Assembly: GCF_018332475.1 (NCBI RefSeq)
Contig: NZ_BOQB01000123.1
Location: 1 to 34,525 of the forward strand
Length of the DNA stretch: 34,525 nt
DNA from: Bacillus sanguinis
Lineage (GTDB): Bacteria > Bacillota > Bacilli > Bacillales > Bacillaceae_G
Direction of reading: 5' to 3'
In this document: in pieces, positions 16,431 to 23,079 of the stretch
Layout: every line of letters begins with the position of its first letter
How positions within the stretch are numbered: position 1 is the first letter of the stretch
The notes under the pieces: model-generated
Databases searched by the model: none
Told to the model about the DNA's origin: nothing
The model's input: the letters and a program-made list of their open reading frames with translations, nothing else
Made by a program: the position numbers and the translations under genes

Positions 16431-18260
16431 ATGGAACATCACACTTCTGTTCTATCACTTATGGTTGTCGTTGCAATCGCGTTTTTCGTTCCCCTTTTGT
16501 TACAACGCTTTAAATTAAAAGCACTTCCTGTCGTTGTTGCAGAAATCATCGCAGGAATCTTTGTAGGTAAAAGTGGGTTTAATATTATTGAGCCAGATAT
16601 GTGGCTTCAAGTCTTATCGACACTAGGATTTATCTTCTTAATGTTCTTAAGCGGTTTAGAAATTGATTTTTCTATCTTTAAACAAAAAGGGAAAAAGAAT
16701 ACGACAAACGAACCAAACACATTCCAAGCAGCAAGCATTATCTTCTTATTTATTTTCATCTTATCTTATGCCCTATCATTACTATTCGTATGGCTAGGAT
16801 TTGTAGATAATGCAATGTTTATGACTTTAATTATTTCAACTATTTCTTTAGGTGTTGTTGTACCAACATTAAAAGAAAATAACTTAGGAAAAACGGCAAT
16901 TGGACAAATCATTTTATTAGTCGCTGTTATTGCAGATTTAGTTACAATGATTTTACTTGCTGTATTCGTCGGATTAAATTCCGAAAGCGGCCAAAGTATG
17001 TGGCTCCTTCTTCTTCTATTCGGCGCTGGTATTGTTATTTACTTCGTTGCAAAACGCTTTAAAAACATTCCATACTTAGATAGCTTAAAAGCTGGTAGTG
17101 TACAAATTGATACACGAGCTGTTTTTGCACTCATCTTAATATTAGTTGGGTTATCTGAATCTGTTGGAGCTGAAAATATTTTAGGTGCCTTCTTAGCAGG
17201 TGTACTTGTATCGTTATTATCACCAAATGAAGATATGGTTGAAAAGCTTGATTCCATCGGCTACGGTTTCTTCATTCCTATTTTCTTCGTGATGGTTGGC
17301 GTAAACTTAGAGGTTTGGTCTATTTTTAAAGAACCTTCTAGTATGCTAATGATCCCAATTTTAATTGTAGGACTCTTTATCTCAAAACTGTTACCATCAC
17401 TCGTTTTACGCAAATGGTATCCACGGAATATCGTACTAGGAAGTGCCATCTTATTAACATCGACACTTTCTTTAGTTATTGCAGCTGCACAAATTGGTGA
17501 AAAACTAGGAATCATCAGTCCAAGTTTATCTGCTTCCCTTATTTTAAGCGCAGTTATTACTTGTATTTTTGCACCTATATTATTTAAAAAGATGTTCCCG
17601 AAAATAGAAACACCAAAACCAAAAGTTTCTATTATTGGTGCGAGCAGAATTACCCTTCCGTTATCACTTGATTTAAAACGAGAAGATTATGACGTAACAC
17701 TTTATATGATGCGTCAAAATAAAATAAATGATGAGGAAGCGACATCACATGACTTCCCTATCGTAAAATTAGATGACATCACGATCGCATCATTAACTGA
17801 ACAAACAGCATTTAACGCGGACCGCGTTGTTGTTGCAACAAGCGATGATGAACAAAACTTATTATTAGCAGAACACGCAAAAGAACTAGGCGTTGAACAT
17901 GTTATTGCAAGTGTAGAAGATCCTCTCCTACAAGAAAAAGCAACGCAAGAACATATCGCTGTATTCTCAACAATTAACTCTACACGTATTCTATTACGTG
18001 CACTTATTGATAAACCAAGTCTCGTTCGCTTAATTACAACAGCAAACGAAACAGTCCGTGAAGTTAAACTACAAAGCAATAAATATAACGGCGTGGCACT
18101 TCGCCGCCTCCCGTTTTTAGGCGATGTACTAGTCATTCAAATTTATCGCGGGAATAAAGCATTAATTCCGCATGGTGATACGAGACTACAGCACGGCGAT
18201 ACATTACTTGTAACAGGTTCAAGAGAACATATCGATACACTAAAAAGCATATTAGAATAG
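16431..18260 (+). CDS. CPA2 cation/proton antiporter with C-terminal RCK-like (TrkA) domains (YjbQ-like)
   Basis: A 609-residue protein: about 12 membrane helices (to roughly 385) of the monovalent cation:proton antiporter-2 family, then a TrkA-N-like domain (about 400-515) and a TrkA-C-like domain (about 530-609, ending HGDTLLVTGSREHIDTLKS). It should exchange Na+ or K+ for protons under control of a cytoplasmic ligand. Transport landmarks include KALPVVVAEIIAGIFVG, LSGLEIDFS and ENILGAFLAGVLVSLL. The start is ATG 16431 (AAGGGAGA upstream); the frame is open for 35 more codons without a ribosome site. In the TrkA-N part the usual GxGxxG loop reads SIIGASRITLPL, so the NAD-binding signature is degraded. 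Size and layout match B. subtilis YjbQ. Monocistronic, with terminator. Confidence 0.85.
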   Translation: MEHHTSVLSLMVVVAIAFFVPLLLQRFKLKALPVVVAEIIAGIFVGKSGFNIIEPDMWLQVLSTLGFIFLMFLSGLEIDFSIFKQKGKKNTTNEPNTFQAASIIFLFIFILSYALSLLFVWLGFVDNAMFMTLIISTISLGVVVPTLKENNLGKTAIGQIILLVAVIADLVTMILLAVFVGLNSESGQSMWLLLLLFGAGIVIYFVAKRFKNIPYLDSLKAGSVQIDTRAVFALILILVGLSESVGAENILGAFLAGVLVSLLSPNEDMVEKLDSIGYGFFIPIFFVMVGVNLEVWSIFKEPSSMLMIPILIVGLFISKLLPSLVLRKWYPRNIVLGSAILLTSTLSLVIAAAQIGEKLGIISPSLSASLILSAVITCIFAPILFKKMFPKIETPKPKVSIIGASRITLPLSLDLKREDYDVTLYMMRQNKINDEEATSHDFPIVKLDDITIASLTEQTAFNADRVVVATSDDEQNLLLAEHAKELGVEHVIASVEDPLLQEKATQEHIAVFSTINSTRILLRALIDKPSLVRLITTANETVREVKLQSNKYNGVALRRLPFLGDVLVIQIYRGNKALIPHGDTRLQHGDTLLVTGSREHIDTLKSILE

Positions 18261-18295
18261 AAAATGCCCCTCACATAATTGAGGGGCATTTTTTC
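18261..18295 (+). terminator. Terminator of the CPA2 antiporter gene
   Basis: A 12-bp perfect stem AAAATGCCCCTC / GAGGGGCATTTT with an 8-base loop and a T run, starting right after the stop codon. Confidence 0.92.
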
Positions 18296-18347
18296 CATTT
18301 CATATGGTAAAATGTTACTATCACATATTATGAGGATGGATTACATT

Positions 18348-18569
18348 ATGTCTATTGTAACTTTAGCTCTTTTATTATTAGCGGAAATACTCATTGCCAT
18401 TATTCTCATCGGTGTTAGCATTGAAATTTGCAGTTACGGATGGAAAAAATCGAATGGAATAAAATACTCTTGCCTCTTACTTTCACTCCTTCTCGGAACA
18501 GCTAGCATACTCGGACTTTTCGCCGCACCTGCCTATTTCTTTATACAATTAACAGAAAACGCTTTATAA
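18348..18569 (+). CDS. Small two-helix membrane protein, function unknown
   Basis: A 73-residue protein with two hydrophobic stretches (about 3-27 and 40-68) joined by a short polar loop (EICSYGWKKSNGIKYS). The start is taken as ATG 18348, with GAGGA about 11 bases upstream; in-frame ATGs at 18330 and 18336 are possible. No family recognised. It lies between the antiporter terminator and a GNAT gene, only 14 bases before the latter, so both are probably one transcript. Nothing suggests a specific role. Confidence 0.6.
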   Translation: MSIVTLALLLLAEILIAIILIGVSIEICSYGWKKSNGIKYSCLLLSLLLGTASILGLFAAPAYFFIQLTENAL

Positions 18570-18583
18570 GAAAGGATGTTAAT

Positions 18584-19021
18584 ATGATTACCGTGAAAAA
18601 TATTGAGGGATCTGAAACTTACGTATTACGTCAAAAAATTTTACGCCCGAATCAAACATTAGCAGATTGTAAATACTCTTCCGATTATGAAACAGACACC
18701 TTTCACTTAGGCGCATTTATAAACGAGGAACTGATTAGTATCGCTTCTTTCTCAAAAGAAATATATCCTGACTTACCAACGGGTATTCATTATCGGCTAC
18801 GAGGAATGGCAACATTACCTGAATTTCGAAACAACCGTGCTGGAAGCTCCTTAATTCAGCAGGCGGTACAAATCCTGCAAGAGCGTCAAGCAAATATATT
18901 ATGGTGTAATGGCCGAATTACTGTAGCTGACTATTACAAACGCTTAGGCTTCCAGGAACATGGTGAAATCTTTGAAATTGAACCGATTGGCCTTCATAAA
19001 GTACTATATAAAAGAATATAA
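18584..19021 (+). CDS. GNAT-family N-acetyltransferase
   Basis: A 145-residue single-domain GNAT protein that would use acetyl-CoA to acetylate an amine; the substrate is unknown. The core order is visible: a beta-strand region HLGAFINEELISIASF (about 46-61), RLRGMATLPEFRNNRAGSSLIQQAV (about 75-99) containing the acetyl-CoA loop with R-x-x-R-A-G-S in place of the usual Q/R-x-x-G-x-G/A, and ADYYKRLGFQEHGE (about 120-133), the common C-terminal Y-x-x-x-G-F motif. The ATG has AAAGGA upstream. It follows a small membrane protein gene by 14 bases, and its stop is inside the stem of a bidirectional terminator. Confidence 0.85.
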   Translation: MITVKNIEGSETYVLRQKILRPNQTLADCKYSSDYETDTFHLGAFINEELISIASFSKEIYPDLPTGIHYRLRGMATLPEFRNNRAGSSLIQQAVQILQERQANILWCNGRITVADYYKRLGFQEHGEIFEIEPIGLHKVLYKRI

Positions 19022-19058
19022 GAAAAGCTTTCCGCAATATGGGAAAGCTTTTCTTATA
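19017..19058. terminator. Bidirectional terminator between GNAT gene and membrane protein gene
   Basis: A 17-bp perfect stem TATAAGAAAAGCTTTCC / GGAAAGCTTTTCTTATA with an 8-base loop. It serves the plus-strand GNAT gene, whose stop codon is inside the stem, and the minus-strand gene ending at 19061. Confidence 0.85.
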
Positions 19059-19060
19059 CT

Positions 19061-19489
19061 TCAATCTCCACTTTTTATTCTTTTCATATATATGTATATA
19101 AACAAACTAGGAACTAAAAAACAAGCAAACATAATAAGTCCTGTTATACTAATTTCTTTTATCGAAATATCTGGTGTTACAACGATACAAATAGTTAAAA
19201 TCCCAATAACAATACCTACAGGAATTAATAATAGTTTCATGAAATACCTGTGTGATACTCCCCCTGTATGCTCATACACTTCCACCGAATTTTTTAAGTT
19301 TAAAAAATTAATAACTATTATCCCGCACATAAATACCATTAATAAATCTGAAACACTTTCATACCCTGCATCTTGCAAAACGTAGCGATAAAAAACAATA
19401 CCTAGTATGACGATATTTTGTAAGATGAAAACAAGTTTAATATGTTTTAGCCCCTCAATCATTAAACGTTCATCTTTCACAATCCTCAT
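19061..19489 (-). CDS. Four-helix membrane protein paired with an Xre regulator
   Basis: A 142-residue protein with four hydrophobic segments (about 18-35, 47-65, 82-103, 110-133). A polar N terminus MRIVKDERLMIEGLK contains a DER motif like that of the second Xre/membrane pair in this window. The start is ATG 19489 (GGAG 7 bases upstream); a longer frame from 19522 would overlap the regulator gene. It lies 4 bases after the Xre gene stop, so both are co-transcribed. Proteins of this layout are common partners of 65-75-residue Xre regulators in Bacillus; their function is not established and I cannot name a family with confidence. Confidence 0.68.
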   Translation of the reverse strand: MRIVKDERLMIEGLKHIKLVFILQNIVILGIVFYRYVLQDAGYESVSDLLMVFMCGIIVINFLNLKNSVEVYEHTGGVSHRYFMKLLLIPVGIVIGILTICIVVTPDISIKEISITGLIMFACFLVPSLFIYIYMKRIKSGD

Positions 19490-19493
19490 CCCC

Positions 19494-19694
19494 TCACTCC
19501 TCTTCCTCCCAAAATAAATCATTCAATGTTTTATCTACCGCATAACAAATTTTTAAACATAAATCTAAAGACGGATTGTATTTCCCCTTCTCAATTAAAC
19601 TAATCGTTTGCCTTGTAACGCCTACTTTTTCTGCTAATTGTTGCTGTGTTAAATCTAACTGAACACGCGCGACTTTTATTTTACTTACAGCCAT
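19494..19694 (-). CDS. Small Xre-family helix-turn-helix regulator
   Basis: A 66-residue protein made almost only of an HTH_3 (Cro/C1-type) domain. The segment LTQQQLAEKVGVTRQTISLIEKGKYNPSL (about 15-43) has the classic two helices with recognition helix TRQTISLIEKG, followed by LKICYAVDKTLNDLFW. It presumably regulates its own short operon with the membrane protein downstream. The ATG has AGGAGG upstream. The closest layout is the YozG/YgzD type of tiny regulator. A second regulator of the same kind, with its own membrane protein, lies at 30703-30921. Confidence 0.87.
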   Translation of the reverse strand: MAVSKIKVARVQLDLTQQQLAEKVGVTRQTISLIEKGKYNPSLDLCLKICYAVDKTLNDLFWEEEE

Positions 19695-19715
19695 TCATGT
19701 TCCTCCTCTACCCTT

Positions 19716-19743
19716 ATTGTAACATATATATTCCATTAAGTAA
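19716..19743 (-). promoter_or_regulatory. Putative sigma-A promoter of the Xre/membrane pair 1
   Basis: Minus-strand -10 TACAAT (19716-19721) with a weak -35 TTACTT (19738-19743) and a 16-bp spacer. The bcr-like repeat begins only about 20 bases further upstream. Confidence 0.4.
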
Positions 19744-19761
19744 TTTATATTTTTCCTAATT

Positions 19762-19882
19762 GACTATAATTTCACTTTATCCCGCTATTTATAAGCAGGA
19801 ACACCCCTACTTCAATATTCGGCTAGAGCAAAGTAGTTAGGCGGGAAATTAACTGCCCCCACTGATTATAGTTTCACTTTAT
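19762..19882. repeat. bcr-like short dispersed repeat with flanking direct repeats
   Basis: A non-coding 121-base unit. It begins with GACTATAATTTCACTTTAT (19762-19780) and ends with GATTATAGTTTCACTTTAT (19864-19882), direct repeats identical at 17 of 19 positions, including TTTAT at both inner borders. Between them is a foldable core: CCCGC (19781-19785) with GCGGG (19841-19845), and inside these CTACTT with AAGTAG. It is richer in G+C than its surroundings. The CCCGC border, the GGGGGCAG segment on the minus strand and the TTTAT duplication recall the bcr1-type repeats known only from the B. cereus group. Those are about 155 bases, so this may be a shorter or different class. Confidence 0.55.
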
Positions 19883-19889
19883 TATACAC

Positions 19890-19918
19890 AAAAAAGGAGC
19901 CTCTCATAAGAAGCTCCC
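19890..19918 (-). terminator. Terminator of the NCS2 purine permease gene
   Basis: Minus-strand stem GGAGCTTCT / AGAGGCTCC (one mismatch), loop TATG, then six T. Confidence 0.8.
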
Positions 19919-19933
19919 TCTCCTATATCTATA

Positions 19934-21226
19934 TTATAAGAATAAATGACATCCAAATAAAATTGTAAATAAGTATAGTAATGGATGTACTTCCATCCCT
20001 TTCCCTTTCACAATTTTTAAGACTGGATACACTAAAAATCCAATTGCAATTCCATTCGCAATACTAGACGTTAACGGAATACCAATGAAAATTAAAAACG
20101 CTGGTAATGCATCTTCAAATTCATTCCAATTAATATCACGAAGACTTTGTGCCATTAAACTACCTACAATAATTAATGAAGGAGCTGTAATAGCAGCTAC
20201 ACTTGATAAAGAAGCAATTACAGGGCTGAAGAATGCCGTTATAATCGTTAGACCGACAACGACAATACCTGTTAATCCTGTTTTACCACCTGCCGCAATA
20301 CCAGCTGACGATTCAATCGTCGCTGCTGTTGGGCTTGTTCCAAAGATAGAGCCTGTAGTCCCGCCAATTGCATCTGCAATAAACGCTTTACCAAAACGTT
20401 TCTCTGTATTATCTGTAATTAAACCTGCTTGTTTAATTAAACCGAGTAGTGCACCTGTTGTATCAAATAACAGTACAAGTAAAAATGAAAATACAACACC
20501 ATATAATCCGTATTCAATTACATCTGAAAAGGCATTGATTGGGTTTGAAACGATAATCCCTTCGGGTAAATGAGGCATCGCAACAATTTTATCCGTAAAC
20601 TTCAGTTGCCCTGTAAAGAAGGCGATAACTCCTGTCACAATCATACTAATAAATAATGCACCGCTCACACGTAATGCCATTAATACCGCCGCTAATATTA
20701 AACCAATTAAAGTTAAAATAACGGCTGGAGAATGAAAATCACCAATCGTAACTAAATTAGATGGATGATCAACGATAATTCCAGAAAGGCGTAATCCAAT
20801 AAAAGCAATAAATAGTCCAATTCCACCTGCAATTGCATGCTTTAAACTATCAGGAATTGCTAAAATTAACTTCTGCCTAAACGAAGTAAAAGATAATAAA
20901 AGAAAAATAATCCCTGTTACAAATACCGCTGAAAAGGCTATTACATACGTAATTCCTTCTGCCTTCTGTACAACAGAATACGCAAAATATGCGTTCATTC
21001 CCATAGCTGGAGCAATAACAATCGGATAATTAGCGAAAATCGCCATACCTACTGTTCCAACAACTGTTGCAATAATTGTTGCTGTAAACGCTTGGTCAAA
21101 TGGTACACCTGCATCAGATAATATTTTCGGATTGATGACAAGAATATACGCAAATGTAAAAAAAGTTGTGATGCCAGCTAAAAGCTCTTGCTTCACAGAA
21201 GTGTTATATTTTTGTAATTGAAACAT
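19934..21226 (-). CDS. NCS2-family purine permease (AzgA subfamily: adenine/guanine/hypoxanthine)
   Basis: A 430-residue permease with about 12-14 membrane segments. The opening SVKQELLAGITTFFTFAYILVINPKILSDAG is the signature of the AzgA-like branch of NCS2 transporters (PbuG, PbuO, AdeQ, YicO). VIAPAMGMNAYFAYSVV and FGTSPTAATIESSAGIAAGGKTGLTG are conserved substrate-site motifs. It should import purine bases with protons. The ATG has GGAAGGG upstream. Monocistronic, divergent from an amino acid permease. I see no purine riboswitch in the 280-base upstream region, but a PurR-box-like sequence next to a fair sigma-A promoter. Which purine is carried cannot be decided by eye. Confidence 0.87.
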   Translation of the reverse strand: MFQLQKYNTSVKQELLAGITTFFTFAYILVINPKILSDAGVPFDQAFTATIIATVVGTVGMAIFANYPIVIAPAMGMNAYFAYSVVQKAEGITYVIAFSAVFVTGIIFLLLSFTSFRQKLILAIPDSLKHAIAGGIGLFIAFIGLRLSGIIVDHPSNLVTIGDFHSPAVILTLIGLILAAVLMALRVSGALFISMIVTGVIAFFTGQLKFTDKIVAMPHLPEGIIVSNPINAFSDVIEYGLYGVVFSFLLVLLFDTTGALLGLIKQAGLITDNTEKRFGKAFIADAIGGTTGSIFGTSPTAATIESSAGIAAGGKTGLTGIVVVGLTIITAFFSPVIASLSSVAAITAPSLIIVGSLMAQSLRDINWNEFEDALPAFLIFIGIPLTSSIANGIAIGFLVYPVLKIVKGKGMEVHPLLYLFTILFGCHLFL

Positions 21227-21306
21227 GGTTATGTACCCTTCCTACACCTGAATTATTATCACATATTCTTTTCTTACTAGTATGTGAGAAAATATAATAC
21301 TTAATC

Positions 21307-21333
21307 TTAACAATCAATAAAAAGAAGAGTCAA
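21307..21333 (-). promoter_or_regulatory. Putative sigma-A promoter of the purine permease gene
   Basis: On the minus strand TTGACT (21328-21333) is the -35 and TAAGAT the likely -10, about 18 bases downstream. Located about 80-105 bases before the ATG. Confidence 0.4.
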
Positions 21334-21344
21334 TATATTCGCTA

Positions 21345-21357
21345 ATAGTTCGAATTT
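21345..21357 (-). promoter_or_regulatory. PurR-box-like site upstream of the purine permease
   Basis: AAATTCGAACTAT on the minus strand matches 12 of 13 positions of the Bacillus PurBox AWWWCCGAACWWT. It lies just upstream of the -35. A second inverted box expected at functional sites is only weakly present (ATTCGCTAAT on the plus strand at about 21336-21345). PurR control is known for pbuG/pbuO-type genes in B. subtilis. Confidence 0.4.
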
Positions 21358-21434
21358 TAAGTTTAAGTCTGACAAGTACAGATGTAGTACAGTTTATCAT
21401 GATTATTTTTGTAGCATAACAGATAGAAATGTTT

Positions 21435-21440
21435 TATAAT
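21435..21440 (+). promoter_or_regulatory. Putative -10 element for the AAT permease at 21507
   Basis: A perfect TATAAT about 66 bases before the permease ATG. No good -35 hexamer at 17 bp (TAGCAT), so only the -10 is supported. Confidence 0.35.
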
Positions 21441-21506
21441 TTGAAATAGTTAAATATTTAGTAAACGCATTCAAATATCGTTCACTCTACAAGGGGGATT
21501 CTTCTT

Positions 21507-22898
21507 ATGCAGCACACAAACAAATCTGGAACTTTAAACCGCGGGTTAAAAGAACGACATATTACTTTAATGTCACTCGGTTCAGCTATTGGCGTTGGAC
21601 TATTTCTAGGATCCGCTTCTGCTATTAAGCTAGCTGGCCCTTCTATTCTACTAGGCTATATGATTGCTGGACTCGTTATTTTTTTCATTATGCGAGCACT
21701 CGGGGAAATGGCAATTGAACAACCTGTTGCCGGTTCTTTTAGTAAATATGCTTATGATTACCTTGGACCACTAGCTGGCTATATTACCGGTTGGAACTAC
21801 TGGTTCTTATGGGTTGTTACTTGTATGGCTGAAATTACAGCAGCTGGCATTTACATGCAATACTGGTTCCCAGATATCCCGCGCTGGACTTGGGCTTTAC
21901 TCGCTCTATTATTAATGAGTGCTTTCAACTTTTTATCCGTAAAAGTATTTGGAGAACTTGAATTTTGGTTTGCTCTCATCAAAATTGTCACAATTATCTG
22001 TATGATAATTGTTGGAGCTGGTATTATTTTATTCGGATTTGGAAACGGCGGTATCGCTACCGGAATTTCCAATCTTTGGTCACATGGCGGCTGGTTCCCG
22101 AATGGTTTTTCTGGGTTATTACTCTCCATGCAAATGGTGTTATTCGCTTATTTAGGCGTTGAATTAATTGGGGTTACAGCGGGTGAAGCACAAAATCCGA
22201 AAAAAACACTCGCAAAAGCTATCGATAACGTATTTTGGAGAATATTACTGTTCTACGTTGGGGCTCTATTCGTTATGATGGCAATTTATCCATGGAACGA
22301 ACTTGGTGAGAAAGGTAGTCCATTCGTATTAACATTCCAGCAAATCGGTATTGCAAAAGCGGCAGGGATTATTAACTTTGTCGTATTAACAGCAGCTCTT
22401 TCTTCTTGTAACGGTGGTTTATTTAGTACAGGCCGTATGCTGTATACATTAGCTCAGCAGAAAAAAGCTCCTGAAAGATTCGGTCGTTTAAATAAAAACG
22501 GGATTCCAAGTCAAGGAATTGTAGCAACAGCTACCGTCTTACTCGTTGGTGTTATATTAAACTATCTTGTGCCCGCAAAAGTATTTACATGGCTCACTAG
22601 TATTTCAACTTTCGGAGCAATTTGGACTTGGGGGATTATATTAGTCGCTCAAATTAAATTCCGTAAAGGATTATCAACTGAGAAAAAAGACAAGCTAACG
22701 TATAAAATGCCTTTACATCCATTAAGCTCTTACTTCTCACTTGGCTTCCTTGCACTTGTACTATGTATAATGGCGTATTCAGAAGATACACGAATTGCAT
22801 TAATCGTTGGCCCAATTTGGCTTATTGGCTTAGCTATCGTGTATTATATGAAAGGATTTCATAAGATTGATGAAACACCTAATTCAAAGATTAGTTAA
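21507..22898 (+). CDS. Amino acid permease (AAT family, ProY/AapA/YtnA-like)
   Basis: A 463-residue APC-superfamily permease with about 12 membrane helices. The opening LNRGLKERHITLMSLGSAIGVGLFLGSA is the AAT signature, with GSAIGVGLF in the broken first helix. YLGVELIGVTAGEAQNPKKTLAKAI and SSCNGGLFSTGRMLYTLAQQKKAPE are also typical. It is clearly different from the RocC-like permease at 10741 and resembles the proline/alanine/D-serine group of AAT carriers. Proton symport of a neutral amino acid is the likely role; the exact substrate is open. The ATG has AAGGGGGA upstream. Monocistronic with terminator; divergent from the purine permease. Confidence 0.85.
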   Translation: MQHTNKSGTLNRGLKERHITLMSLGSAIGVGLFLGSASAIKLAGPSILLGYMIAGLVIFFIMRALGEMAIEQPVAGSFSKYAYDYLGPLAGYITGWNYWFLWVVTCMAEITAAGIYMQYWFPDIPRWTWALLALLLMSAFNFLSVKVFGELEFWFALIKIVTIICMIIVGAGIILFGFGNGGIATGISNLWSHGGWFPNGFSGLLLSMQMVLFAYLGVELIGVTAGEAQNPKKTLAKAIDNVFWRILLFYVGALFVMMAIYPWNELGEKGSPFVLTFQQIGIAKAAGIINFVVLTAALSSCNGGLFSTGRMLYTLAQQKKAPERFGRLNKNGIPSQGIVATATVLLVGVILNYLVPAKVFTWLTSISTFGAIWTWGIILVAQIKFRKGLSTEKKDKLTYKMPLHPLSSYFSLGFLALVLCIMAYSEDTRIALIVGPIWLIGLAIVYYMKGFHKIDETPNSKIS

Positions 22899-22905
22899 AC
22901 AAGCT

Positions 22906-22938
22906 ATCCCTTCCTTATTAATTGGAAGGGATTTTTTA
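22906..22938 (+). terminator. Terminator of the AAT permease gene
   Basis: Stem ATCCCTTCC / GGAAGGGAT, 9-base loop, followed by six T. Confidence 0.88.
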
Positions 22939-23016
22939 TTGTCTATATAAATATTTCTCAACAAAATTCACGGTATTTTTACAATTTTTTAATATTTTTT
23001 ACGTTTTCTGTCTTTA

Positions 23017-23031
23017 TTTTTTCAGAAAAAT
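23017..23031 (+). promoter_or_regulatory. CodY-like box / AT palindrome upstream of the secreted protein gene
   Basis: TTTTTTCAGAAAAAT matches 12 of 15 positions of the CodY consensus. The wider region is a perfect 8-bp inverted repeat TTATTTTT / AAAAATAA around TCAG (23014-23033), 47 bases before the ATG. Confidence 0.35.
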
Positions 23032-23079
23032 AAATTACATTATTAAAGCACATATATTTATTATTAGGGGGATTCTTCT

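Noticed and set aside
21227-21506. Purine riboswitch upstream of the NCS2 permease
   Set aside because: Conserved aptamer pieces could not be found on the minus strand of this region.
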